NCBI GenBank assembly: GCA_016699325.1
Contig: CP064971.1
Span: 558,001 to 622,000 of the forward strand
Reading direction: 5' to 3'
Length of the DNA: 64,000 nt
Source of the DNA: Methanolinea sp.
GTDB taxonomy: Archaea > Halobacteriota > Methanomicrobia > Methanomicrobiales > Methanospirillaceae
The position numbers and the translations under genes are program-made. The notes beneath the pieces were generated by a model. That model saw only the letters and a list, made by a program, of their open reading frames with translations. It ran no database searches and was not told the origin of the DNA. The first letter of the stretch is position 1. Each line of letters starts with the position of its first letter. Of this stretch, positions 8,967 through 17,194 are shown one piece after another.

Positions 8967-9308
8967 GTGGAAGACAAGACCCGAGAAGAGCATGTGTCTG
9001 CCCGGAAACCCGGGAGGCATTCTGCCCCCGAACAGAAGACGATCCAGATACGCATTTTTGGAAAAGTCCAGCGGGTGGGCATGCGTAACTGCATCCGCGC
9101 CCTTGCCGGACGGCTCAATGTCAGGGGCGAGGTGATGAACCTGCCGGACGGGAGCGTCCTTGCCATCGCCACGAGCGACCCAATACTGCTCGAAAAATTC
9201 GTCTCGATGATTTATGCGTGTCCCGGGGCGATGATACGGGATATCGATATATCGGATCATCCGTTGATCCATTTCGTGGACTTCCAGGTCAGGAGGACGG
9301 AACCATAA
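8967..9308 (+). CDS. acyP: Acylphosphatase family protein
   Basis: 113 residues from GTG 8967, preceded by GGGAGAGG. The acylphosphatase signature GKVQRVGMR is at 32-40 with catalytic Arg40, and NLPDG at 58-62 gives the catalytic Asn58. The usual VQGVGFR is VQRVGMR here, so the second Gly of the loop is Arg, which may affect phosphate binding. Acylphosphatases hydrolyse carboxyl-phosphate bonds. Residues 1-25 form a charged extension absent from the about 90-residue family norm. A start at ATG 8847 would give 153 residues but would overlap the TATA box. Confidence 0.7.
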   Translation: MEDKTREEHVSARKPGRHSAPEQKTIQIRIFGKVQRVGMRNCIRALAGRLNVRGEVMNLPDGSVLAIATSDPILLEKFVSMIYACPGAMIRDIDISDHPLIHFVDFQVRRTEP

Positions 9309-9329
9309 ACTGCCCTTTCGGTGATCCGG

Positions 9330-10280
9330 TCAGGTGCCTGTGCAAGGACGGTCAGGTTCAACCTTAACCACGAAAAAATCGCTCGTCCCGGTCAGCGATT
9401 CCCTGAACACGAGCACCTGCTTATCGAAGACGTCCTGCCGTATGGTCCCCTGAAAGATTTTCACCAGCTGGGCCATGAGACTATCGGAGAGGATGCAGCG
9501 CCCGGTCCCGCACTCGTAGTGCTCGGGATCGAGACCCTCGTAGACCAATCGCAGAACCGGCAGGTCGATCATGACTGGCTTGAAAGGTTCGGTCAGGTCA
9601 TGGACAAGTCCGGCCCTCCCAATGGTGAGAAAGCCCCGGTCAGGGTCGCAATCACCACCGATCGCGGCAACGCAGGCATTGCCAAAAAGCATCCCATAGC
9701 CGATCGAGAGGATGCTATTGACCACATCGGTGTGGGGCCGGCTGGTACGCCTGCGAAACCCGTGCACGGGAGATACTGTCCGGGCAACTATCTCGTAATA
9801 CATCGATGATAACAGTCGGTATACCCTCCGGATTTCATCAATCCGGACAAGGTTCTCGAACTCGGCGAGGTGCTGGCGGATGATGTCGATCTCTCCTTCA
9901 TAAAGGAACGGCTCCGCAATCCCTTCTCCAAGCGCTTCTATCAGGCTGATGCGGTTGATAGTGGCTGCCTTGGCCAGCTTAAGGGCATACGAATGGGACG
10001 GGACCTGGGCCTGGAGGTTGCGGATGACCTCGTCCGGATGATCGCCATATCGGCGAAGGGTTCCCAGAGGTTCGCCATCCGCTTCAAAGAACGAGATCGC
10101 CTTTCCCGAGCGGAGGAGTGAATTGACCACCGATGTGTGAAGGGAATGGCCCCCCATCAGGAGAAGATGGTGGATGGAATCGAGGGGCAATTCTTCCTTG
10201 TGCCCGCCCCGCTGGATGATGAGCGTGCTCCTGGTCGCCTTGAGGTGTGCACCAAAACCCGTTACCGTCTTCCATGGCAC
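9330..10280 (-). CDS. cas1: Solitary Cas1 homologue outside a CRISPR locus
   Basis: 316 residues with the Cas1 fold order: N-terminal beta domain (about 1-80) and a helical C-terminal domain with RRRTSRPHTDVVNSILSIGY (about 177-195), GFLTIGRAG (217-225) and HDLTEPFKP (227-235), matching the canonical GFLH and DLMEPFRP motifs. The His of GFLH is Thr219 here; Asp228 and Glu231 remain. I cannot align the usual catalytic Glu motif with confidence (Asp148/Glu149 are candidates). No cas2, other cas gene or repeat array is near, so a role in spacer acquisition is doubtful. GTG start at 10280; a GGAGGGG lies about 17 bases upstream, farther than usual. Divergent from the ligase operon. Confidence 0.8.
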   Translation of the reverse strand: MPWKTVTGFGAHLKATRSTLIIQRGGHKEELPLDSIHHLLLMGGHSLHTSVVNSLLRSGKAISFFEADGEPLGTLRRYGDHPDEVIRNLQAQVPSHSYALKLAKAATINRISLIEALGEGIAEPFLYEGEIDIIRQHLAEFENLVRIDEIRRVYRLLSSMYYEIVARTVSPVHGFRRRTSRPHTDVVNSILSIGYGMLFGNACVAAIGGDCDPDRGFLTIGRAGLVHDLTEPFKPVMIDLPVLRLVYEGLDPEHYECGTGRCILSDSLMAQLVKIFQGTIRQDVFDKQVLVFRESLTGTSDFFVVKVEPDRPCTGT

Positions 10281-10559
10281 CTGAACGATATGATTCCCCC
10301 TCCAAAACGGCCCGACACCAGGTGTGCCTCTATGCAGAAATTGGGCAAGCGCCTACATCAATACATCGTTTTAACCGGGATTCCGGAAATTTGTTCTCCT
10401 GCCCGATCGCTCCGCTATCCCATACCCTGACAAGATTTTTCAGGAGATGTACCTGATATATACCGTATCACGCGGCAATCCGGCCATCTGTGAACGGTGC
10501 ACCATGGAGCCAAATCGGTTGGAAGGAATCCGGCCCCGGGAAACCGGGAGGAGGACGGG

Positions 10560-11861
10560 ATGAGTACGGCGATGTTCTGGAACAAGAAGACTGAGACCCT
10601 GAAGGGAAAAGACCTTGAACGCCTCCAGCTGAAACGCCTGAAGTGGACCCTCTCCCAGGTCGAATCGGTCAGGTTCTACCAGCAGCAGTTCAAACAGGCG
10701 GGCATCCGGACCGCGGATATCAGGACCCTTGATGACATCAGGAAGATCCCCTTCACCCGGAAGCAGGATCTCCGTGGCGGGTACCCGTTCGGGTTCCTTG
10801 CCGTCCCGCTCTCGAAGGTTGTCCGGATCCACACCACTTCGGGCACAACAGGAAAACCGACCGTTGTCGGCTATACCCGGAGAGACCTCGAGTCCTGGGC
10901 AGAGCTGATTGCCCGGAACCTCATCATGATCGGGCTGAAGGAGGGCGATGTCTTCCAGAACATGGTCAACTATGGTATGTTCACGGGCGGGCTTGGTATG
11001 CACTATGGAGCGGAGAAGATCGGTCTCACCGTTATTCCCAGCGCGACCGGCAATACCCGGCGGCAGATCCAGATGATCCAGGATTTCGGGGTAACCGCCA
11101 TCCACTGCACCCCCAGCTACGCTATGCACCTTTCAGAAGTGGCTGAGGAGATGGGGGTGGAGTTCGCAACCCTCCGGGCAGGCATGTTCGGGGCAGAACC
11201 CTGGTCCGATGCCATGCGGAGAGAACTCGAATCGCGGCTTGGTGTGACGGCCTTTGACAGCTACGGCCTTTCGGAGCTGTTCGGTCCCGGGGTTGCTTTC
11301 GAATGCCCTGAACGGGACGGACTCCATATCTGGCACGATTCCTATCTGGTGGAGATCGTAGACCCGGAAACCGGAGAGATGCTTGGTCCAGGAGAACTGG
11401 GGGAGCTCGTGGTCACCCCGCTGGTCAAGGAAGCCATGCCCCTCCTGCGTTATCGCACCGGGGACATCACCATGCTGCTTTCCGATGAATGCCCGTGCGG
11501 CAGGGCGCAAAAGATCGCCCGTATCACCGGCAGGAGCGATGATATGCTGGTGATCAGGGGCATCAACGTCTTCCCGTCCCAGATCGAGCATGTGCTCCTC
11601 AGAATCCCGGAGGTCGGGAATCAGTTTATGGTGTATGTGGACAGAGTCAATCACCTTGATGAGATGATTATCGAAGTTGAGATCAACCGCGCCCACTTTT
11701 CCGGAGAGCTCGCAGACTTATCCCGCATCCAGAAGAAGGTGGTCAAGGAGCTTCGGGACACCCTTGAGCTCCGGACCAATGTTAAACTCGTGGAGCCGGG
11801 ATCTCTCCCGCGGTTCGAGGGAAAGGCAAAGAGGGTCATCGACCGACGGGAGGCGATATAA
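10560..11861 (+). CDS. paaK: Phenylacetate-CoA ligase family, paralogue 1
   Basis: 433 residues. The AMP-binding loop TTSGTTGKP is at 92-100, with SYGLSELFGPG and YRTGD further on, and the C-terminal PaaK domain ends in KRVIDRR. These enzymes activate aryl acids such as phenylacetate to CoA thioesters using ATP. In methanogens the partner is usually an indolepyruvate:ferredoxin oxidoreductase run in reverse, which turns scavenged aryl acetates into aromatic amino acids; that is known biology, not visible here. ATG 10560 is preceded by GGAGGA and gives the same length as the next paralogue; a GTG at 10497 is less likely. First gene of a three-gene operon. Confidence 0.85.
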   Translation: MSTAMFWNKKTETLKGKDLERLQLKRLKWTLSQVESVRFYQQQFKQAGIRTADIRTLDDIRKIPFTRKQDLRGGYPFGFLAVPLSKVVRIHTTSGTTGKPTVVGYTRRDLESWAELIARNLIMIGLKEGDVFQNMVNYGMFTGGLGMHYGAEKIGLTVIPSATGNTRRQIQMIQDFGVTAIHCTPSYAMHLSEVAEEMGVEFATLRAGMFGAEPWSDAMRRELESRLGVTAFDSYGLSELFGPGVAFECPERDGLHIWHDSYLVEIVDPETGEMLGPGELGELVVTPLVKEAMPLLRYRTGDITMLLSDECPCGRAQKIARITGRSDDMLVIRGINVFPSQIEHVLLRIPEVGNQFMVYVDRVNHLDEMIIEVEINRAHFSGELADLSRIQKKVVKELRDTLELRTNVKLVEPGSLPRFEGKAKRVIDRREAI

Positions 11862-13163
11862 GTGAAGTGCTGGGATCCACGAATCGAAGAAATGCCCCGT
11901 GAGGATATCCGGAGGTTGCAATACCGGCTCCTCAAGACGCTGGTATACCGGTTGTACAGCTTCTCCCCCTTCTATCACAACCGGATGAGATCGGCGGGGG
12001 TTCACCCCGACGATATCAGGTCACTGGAAGATATCCGCAAACTGCCCTTCATGGTAAAGAACGACCTGAGGGACCATTACCCGGACAAGATCTTTGTAGC
12101 CGGGCAAGAGGACCTCATACGTTATCACGTTTCTTCGGGGACGACCGGCAAACCGACCGTTGTGGGCTATACGCAGAATGACCTGAACAACTGGACCGCT
12201 TCCCTTGCCCGCGGGCTCGTCTCATGCGGCCTGGGGCGGGGTGATGTGCTCCAGGTGAGCTACGGCTACGGGCTCTTTACCGGAGGTCTCGGGCTCCACT
12301 ATGGGGCTGAACGGATCGGGGTCACCGTGCTCCCGACCAGTGTCGGGAATACCGAGCGGCAGATTGAGTTGATGCAGGATCTCCACACGACCGCGATCGC
12401 CTGCACCCCGTCCTACCTCCTCCACATCGGGGAGGAGGCCGAGAAGATGGGGGTGAGCATAAGAAACGATACCAACCTCCGGATCGGCATCCTCGGCGCT
12501 GAACCCTGGTCGGATAACATGAAGGCCAGGATCGAAGAATGGCTGGGGATTAAAGCCTATGATATCTACGGCACGAGTGAGCTCTCCGGCCCGATGTTCT
12601 GCGAGTGCACCGAACAAAACGGATTTCATGTTTGGGCGGACCTTGCCTATGTCGAGGTTCTCGATCCAGAGACCGGGGAGCAGCTACCGCCAGGCGAGCA
12701 GGGCGAGATGGTCATAACCATGCTCCAGAAGGAAGCCCTGCCCATGGTCCGGTTCAGGAGCGGGGATATCACATCGTATGACGATGATGTCTGTGGTTGT
12801 GGCAGGACCCACCCAAGAGTACACCGGATTTCCGGCCGGGTGGACGACATGCTGATCATCCGGGGCATCAACGTCTTCCCCTCCCAGGTGGAATACACGC
12901 TGATGACCGTCCCCGAGGTCGGCCAGCATTTCATGATTGAAGTGGACCGGAGGGGGGCCCTAGATGACATGCAGGTCAAGGTTGAAGTGCGAAAAGAGTC
13001 ATTCTCCGATAAGATCACCGACCTCATGGCTATCCGAAAGAACGTGGAACATCGTCTGAGGAACGCCCTCAACGTCGCGGTAAACGTGGAGCTGGTCGAA
13101 CCGGGTTCGCTCCCGCGGTTCGAGGGAAAGGCAAAACGGGTTATCGACAGGAGGAAGATCTGA
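11862..13163 (+). CDS. paaK: Phenylacetate-CoA ligase family, paralogue 2
   Basis: 433 residues, collinear with the preceding gene over its whole length: SSGTTGKPTVVGYT near 88-101, GLFTGGLGLHYGAER, YGTSELSGPMF and the same ending LPRFEGKAKRVIDRR. The GTG start follows the stop of paralogue 1 directly with no gap, so the two are translationally coupled. The pair looks like an old tandem duplication: the motifs are shared but surrounding residues differ widely. The two copies may activate different aryl acids (for example phenylacetate and indoleacetate) or form a heteromer; the sequence does not decide. Confidence 0.85.
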   Translation: MKCWDPRIEEMPREDIRRLQYRLLKTLVYRLYSFSPFYHNRMRSAGVHPDDIRSLEDIRKLPFMVKNDLRDHYPDKIFVAGQEDLIRYHVSSGTTGKPTVVGYTQNDLNNWTASLARGLVSCGLGRGDVLQVSYGYGLFTGGLGLHYGAERIGVTVLPTSVGNTERQIELMQDLHTTAIACTPSYLLHIGEEAEKMGVSIRNDTNLRIGILGAEPWSDNMKARIEEWLGIKAYDIYGTSELSGPMFCECTEQNGFHVWADLAYVEVLDPETGEQLPPGEQGEMVITMLQKEALPMVRFRSGDITSYDDDVCGCGRTHPRVHRISGRVDDMLIIRGINVFPSQVEYTLMTVPEVGQHFMIEVDRRGALDDMQVKVEVRKESFSDKITDLMAIRKNVEHRLRNALNVAVNVELVEPGSLPRFEGKAKRVIDRRKI

Positions 13164-13165
13164 AG

Positions 13166-13600
13166 ATGGAACAGAAGAAGTTCATTATCAGGCAGATATC
13201 GATATTTTCAGAGAACAAGCCCGGGAGGCTGGCCGCTATTGCAAAAGCCCTCCAGGAAGAGGGGATCAATATCCTCGCCTTCTCCATCGCCGAAGCGGAT
13301 GGCTTCGGGGTGGTCCGGGCACTGGTCGACAAACCGCAGAAAGCCTTCGAGAAGCTCTCGGGCATCGGGTTCAATGTTGCTTTTACCGATGTAATTGCCG
13401 TGCAGATGAAGGATATCCCCGGGGGCCTTTACGAGATTGCCCGGATTCTCGGTGACGGAAAGATCAACATCGAATACTCATATGCCTATTCGGGAAGGGA
13501 TGCCGCTGTCCTGATCCTGCGGGTGGACGATGTCGGGGCTGCCATCTCCGTCATCACGAAAGGCGGGGGTACGCTCCTGGAAAGCTCGATGTTCCAGTAA
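13166..13600 (+). CDS. Tandem ACT-domain protein
   Basis: 144 residues made of two ACT domains: IRQISIFSENKPGRLAAIAK with GINILAFSI (about 5-70), then DVIAVQMKDIPGGLYEIARIL with INIEYSYAY (about 71-140). ACT domains bind amino acids and regulate enzymes. The gene starts 3 bases after the ligase stop, behind GAGGAAGA, and closes the operon, so it probably senses aromatic amino acids and controls the ligases or the oxidoreductase that works with them. That regulatory role is inferred from position; no catalytic domain is present. Confidence 0.85.
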   Translation: MEQKKFIIRQISIFSENKPGRLAAIAKALQEEGINILAFSIAEADGFGVVRALVDKPQKAFEKLSGIGFNVAFTDVIAVQMKDIPGGLYEIARILGDGKINIEYSYAYSGRDAAVLILRVDDVGAAISVITKGGGTLLESSMFQ

Positions 13601-13664
13601 TACCATTTCCTTCTTATTTGCCAGTCCGCCCCAGTGATTCAGCGGCCCTGACGGACAGCAGGTC

Positions 13665-14951
13665 TTATTTCTTCTCCCACTTGACCAGCTCCGATACCTT
13701 CGAGAGCGTGCTCCCCCGCCGTATCTCTTCACGGACCCGCTCTTCGGTCTTTTTCACTTCAAGCGCCCTGCGGGCTATCTCGTAGGCACGTTCGCCGGGG
13801 ATCACCACCACACCGCTTTCATCCCCGATAATCCAGTCACCGGGACGGACCAGCTGGCCGCCACACCGGATTTCGCAATTGATCTCACCAAACCCCTTTG
13901 GCTCCCCGGCATTCGGCACTACGGCCCGGGCAAAAACCGGAAATGAGAGATTCCTGATATCATCGATATCGCGCACCGCGCCATCGATGACCACGCCTGC
14001 AACCCCACAGCGGATGGCGCTCAGGGTCGCGAGCTCCCCCCAGCAGGCAACACTCGTGCTTCCCTCGTTATTGATGACCAGGATATCTCCTGGTCCGGCA
14101 TGGTCGATCGCCTCAACGGGTTTTGCCCAGTCGCCGGGAAACGATTGGGCGGTGACTGCCTGCCCGGCTGCCCTGAGTCCGCCGCACAAGGCGGTGATCC
14201 CGGCCATCGCACCTTTCCTATGCATGGCATCCGACACGTTCGGAGAGGAGACCTTTGCGAGGATCTCGGCCACGGCTTCATTATGTGTAGCCCGGACAGG
14301 AGGTGCAGCGGGGGGATTGTCGATAGCCCCACGTATCGAACGAGTGGAGTCGGTGACCGCTGCCGATCGCGTGATGGCTCCTCCAACGATGACAATGTCT
14401 GCCCCCTGTGCCACGGCCTGAGGCGCAGTCCCGGCATCGAGACCTCCGGCGACCGCGAGCTCCATTCCCACCGCTCCCCGGAGCGATTCGAGGAGTGAGA
14501 GTGAGCTCCTGCCAATCATCTGCTGGTCGATGCCGACGTGGGCATTGATGATCTGGACACCGAGACGCTCCAGCTGTTCCGCCCGTTCCAGGGGTTGTGC
14601 AGTATTGATCAGATCTGCCATGAGGCGGACCCCGTATAAGGATGCCGCCCGAACTGCTTCTGAAATCACCGTATCATCGGCATCGGCGAGGACGCAGACC
14701 ACCGAAGCCCCGGCCTTTGCCGCCATCTCCACTTCCAGAGCACCGGTATCGGCGATCTTCATGTCAGCAACAATCTCATGACTGGGAAAGTACGACCGGA
14801 GACTCCGGACCGCATTCATCCCCTCGCTCTTGATCAGCGGTGTCCCTGCCTCAATCCAGTCCGCACCCCCTGCAACCGCCTCACGGGCGATCTGGATCGC
14901 CCGCGGGAGGTCGAGCACATCGAGTGCAACCTGGAGAACCGGCCGTTTCAT
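13665..14951 (-). CDS. hps: Hexulose-6-phosphate synthase fused to an RraA-like domain
   Basis: 428 residues. Residues 1-210 are a KGPDC-type TIM barrel (LQVALDVLDL, WIEAGTPLIKSEG, IVADMKIADTG, INAHVGID, VAGGLD, IVIVGGAIT) that condenses or splits formaldehyde and ribulose 5-phosphate. Residues about 225-428 match the RraA/aldolase-like family (SSPNVSDAMHRKG, GPGDILVINNEG, GVVIDGAVRDIDD, GDWIIGDESGVVVIP). In archaea without the oxidative pentose phosphate route, Hps run backwards supplies ribulose 5-phosphate for nucleotides, and such fusions are known in methanogens. The role of the RraA half is unclear. It converges with the ACT gene and diverges from the DUF475 gene. Confidence 0.85.
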   Translation of the reverse strand: MKRPVLQVALDVLDLPRAIQIAREAVAGGADWIEAGTPLIKSEGMNAVRSLRSYFPSHEIVADMKIADTGALEVEMAAKAGASVVCVLADADDTVISEAVRAASLYGVRLMADLINTAQPLERAEQLERLGVQIINAHVGIDQQMIGRSSLSLLESLRGAVGMELAVAGGLDAGTAPQAVAQGADIVIVGGAITRSAAVTDSTRSIRGAIDNPPAAPPVRATHNEAVAEILAKVSSPNVSDAMHRKGAMAGITALCGGLRAAGQAVTAQSFPGDWAKPVEAIDHAGPGDILVINNEGSTSVACWGELATLSAIRCGVAGVVIDGAVRDIDDIRNLSFPVFARAVVPNAGEPKGFGEINCEIRCGGQLVRPGDWIIGDESGVVVIPGERAYEIARRALEVKKTEERVREEIRRGSTLSKVSELVKWEKK

Positions 14952-15107
14952 ACCTACTGGTAGGGAGAGGAATAGATAATAATTGGGGAAGCCTGTCGCA
15001 CCCTAGTGCAGCGCAGAACCTTTCACACCGGGATTTCTCCTGCTTTCCCGGGAAATGCGTGAGTTCATCTTTTATGGGAACCGGGGCAACTCTCTCACTG
15101 CCCAAAC

Positions 15108-16031
15108 ATGGAACTCCTCTCCATCGTCCTTACCATTGCCGGTCTCTGCTTGTTTGAGACCGTCTGCAGTATTGACAATGCAATCATCAACGCCGAGGTT
15201 CTCTCCACGATGGCCCAGTGGGCGAGACGGTGGTTCATGGCCTGGGGCTTGCTGTTTGCTGTTTTCATGATCCGCGGCATTCTCCCCTGGCTGATCATCT
15301 GGATGTCCACACCGTCGCTTGGGCCGATTGGGGCGCTGACCGCCACTTTCTCAAACGATCCTGCAGTCATTGCCGCGATCGAAGCATCGGCGCCGATACT
15401 ACTGATGGGGGGCGGGACGTTCCTCCTCTTCCTCTTCCTGCACTGGATTTTCCTCGAAGAGAAAAACTATGGCCTCCGGGGCGAGTGCTACATCGCATCA
15501 AAAGGGGTATGGTTCTTTGCCATTGTCTCGATCCTCCTGGCGCTGCTGGTCTGGTTTTCACTCCGGGTCAATCCGATGATGGCATTTGCTGCGGTTATGG
15601 GATCGACGGCATTCTTCATCGTGCACGGTTTCCGCCAGAATGCCGAGGAACAGGAACGAAAGATGATGGGGGGCACCATGTCGGACTGGAGCAAGATATT
15701 CTACCTCGAAGTGATCGATGCCACGTTCTCGATTGACGGGATACTTGGTGCGTTTGCCTTCACCCTCTCGGTCCCCCTCATAATCATCGGTAACGGTCTG
15801 GGTGCGATCGTGGTGCGACAGATCACCATCAGCAACGTTGACCGGATCAAGCGGTACCTCTACCTCAAGAACGGGGCCATTTATTCGGTCCTTTTCCTGG
15901 GATGCATCATGGTGCTCGACAGCTTCGGGTTCCACATACCGGCCTGGCTCTCCCCAATGGTGACCTTTGCCGTGGTCGGGTTTTTCTACCTGAAATCGGT
16001 AAAAGTCATGCCAAAGGAAGAACCAGCATAG
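15108..16031 (+). CDS. TerC-like integral membrane protein, DUF475 type
   Basis: 307 residues with about eight hydrophobic segments. Family landmarks are ETVCSIDNAIINAEVL near the N terminus and LEVIDATFSIDGILGAFAF in the second half, two inverted copies of an acidic membrane motif typical of the TerC/DUF475 group. These proteins are linked to metal ion export or tellurium resistance in bacteria; the archaeal role is untested. A TATA-like CTTTTATGG lies about 40 bases before the ATG. The gene stands alone, its 3' end facing the superoxide reductase gene across the dispersed repeat. Confidence 0.8.
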   Translation: MELLSIVLTIAGLCLFETVCSIDNAIINAEVLSTMAQWARRWFMAWGLLFAVFMIRGILPWLIIWMSTPSLGPIGALTATFSNDPAVIAAIEASAPILLMGGGTFLLFLFLHWIFLEEKNYGLRGECYIASKGVWFFAIVSILLALLVWFSLRVNPMMAFAAVMGSTAFFIVHGFRQNAEEQERKMMGGTMSDWSKIFYLEVIDATFSIDGILGAFAFTLSVPLIIIGNGLGAIVVRQITISNVDRIKRYLYLKNGAIYSVLFLGCIMVLDSFGFHIPAWLSPMVTFAVVGFFYLKSVKVMPKEEPA

Positions 16032-16045
16032 GAACTTCGGAATAG

Positions 16046-16169
16046 TTAAAAAACCTGCATGAAGTTGGAGCTTCACACTGAAGCGATGAATAACTAACCT
16101 TGTACAAGATCTTTTTATGTAGGCAGCGAAGGCTGTTTATCTTTTTGGACTTGGATCCTGTTAAAAAAA
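16046..16169 (+). repeat. Dispersed 124-bp repeat, copy 2
   Basis: Second copy of the element at 4405-4529, same orientation, filling the gap between two convergent stop codons (16031 and 16172). It keeps CCTGCATGAAG, TACAAGATCTTTTTA, GGCTGTTTA and GGACTTGGATCCTGTTAAAAA. A TTAA is present at both edges of both copies, which could be a target duplication of a small non-autonomous element. Here it could also serve as a bidirectional terminator, since it sits between two 3' ends. Confidence 0.75.
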
Positions 16170-16171
16170 AG

Positions 16172-16552
16172 TTAGGTAATCGTGATCTCTTTTTTCCCGG
16201 ACCAGAGCCCATGGAGGTTGCAGTACTCCAGGGCATGGATGACTCCGGTCCGGGGGAGCCTCACCTTCAGGCTGATTTCCGGCTCGGTAGTCGGTGCATT
16301 GAACGAGACCTTGGCCAGGGTGATCGGGTTAAATGCCCTCCCCTCTTCATAGAAAAAGACTGCCAGCCAGCGGATGGAGTGCTCAACGGTGTTTGGGTGC
16401 GGACCGACTGAGACCTTCACGGTGATTGCCTCATCAGGCTTAGCTTTCGACGGCGCATCGATTTTGGGGGTATGACTCTCCCGCTTGCCGAGCGCTTCCC
16501 CGGCAGCCATATCAAACCCGTAAATAAGGGATCCGAGATCTTTTCCTTCCAT
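16172..16552 (-). CDS. sor: Superoxide reductase (class II, neelaredoxin type)
   Basis: 126 residues with all iron ligands of the catalytic centre: His27 (ESHTP), His52 and His58 (HPNTVEHSIRW), Cys111 and His114 (YCNLHGLW). There is no N-terminal desulforedoxin domain, so it is the one-iron class. Glu25 matches the mobile Glu ligand, but the Lys that follows it in well-studied enzymes (EKH motif) is Ser26 here. The enzyme reduces superoxide to hydrogen peroxide without making oxygen, a useful defence in strict anaerobes; the electron donor is usually rubredoxin. The nitroreductase gene lies upstream on the same strand, 82 bases away. Confidence 0.9.
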   Translation of the reverse strand: MEGKDLGSLIYGFDMAAGEALGKRESHTPKIDAPSKAKPDEAITVKVSVGPHPNTVEHSIRWLAVFFYEEGRAFNPITLAKVSFNAPTTEPEISLKVRLPRTGVIHALEYCNLHGLWSGKKEITIT

Positions 16553-16634
16553 AATCAGGTTTCACCACTTCGGACTGAACCTGCAGAAAATAAATAAGTT
16601 TTGTTACCAGAAGCCGTTTGTGAACGCGGATAGG

Positions 16635-17141
16635 TTATTCCTGCTCGAAGGCCTCGAAGAACACAATGGTATCCAGGTCTTTCTTTTTCTGGAGGGTGAT
16701 ATCAGCGGGGTATCCGGCCGGGACAAGCGAGACCAGCGTATACTTCTCCGGAACATTGAGGAGGGCCCTGGCCGCAGGGGCATAGGATTTTTTATCACCC
16801 GCAACCCAGCAGGAACCCACTCCGTAGGCCTGGAGAGCCAGGATGATATTCTCGGTCGCCGCACAGCAGTCCTCGAGATAGTATTTCGCATCCCGCTCTC
16901 CAAACACTGCGAAACAGACTACGGAGTCGGCGATGAACTTCCCGTGGTCGGTGAGATCGGCGATCTTCTTCAGGAGGGCTTTTTCACGGATAACCCCGAA
17001 GAGCCAGGGCTGCTTGTTCATCGCCGTCGGGGCATGGCGTGCACATTCGAGGACATCCCGGATGATGTGATCTTCAACCGGGGCCGGTTTGAATGACCTG
17101 ACGCTGTGGCGGCATTTGATGATGGTTGTTCCCACGTTCAT
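16635..17141 (-). CDS. Nitroreductase-family flavoprotein
   Basis: 168 residues with the family pattern RHSVRSFKPAPVED (residues 11-24, phosphate-binding of FMN), APTAMNKQPW (37-46) and GVGSCWVAG (about 115-123). Nitroreductase-family proteins are FMN oxidoreductases with varied substrates; the short methanogen forms are rarely characterised. It probably shares a transcript with the superoxide reductase gene downstream, so a role in redox defence is possible. No extra ferredoxin domain is present. Confidence 0.85.
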   Translation of the reverse strand: MNVGTTIIKCRHSVRSFKPAPVEDHIIRDVLECARHAPTAMNKQPWLFGVIREKALLKKIADLTDHGKFIADSVVCFAVFGERDAKYYLEDCCAATENIILALQAYGVGSCWVAGDKKSYAPAARALLNVPEKYTLVSLVPAGYPADITLQKKKDLDTIVFFEAFEQE

Positions 17142-17194
17142 AATAATCCCTTATTCGCGGGGAGAAAAAATGGTTTCTTTACATGGCGTGGCGA

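Noticed and set aside
9310..10560. CRISPR array near the cas1 gene
   Set aside because: No regularly spaced direct repeats are visible on either side or elsewhere in the window.
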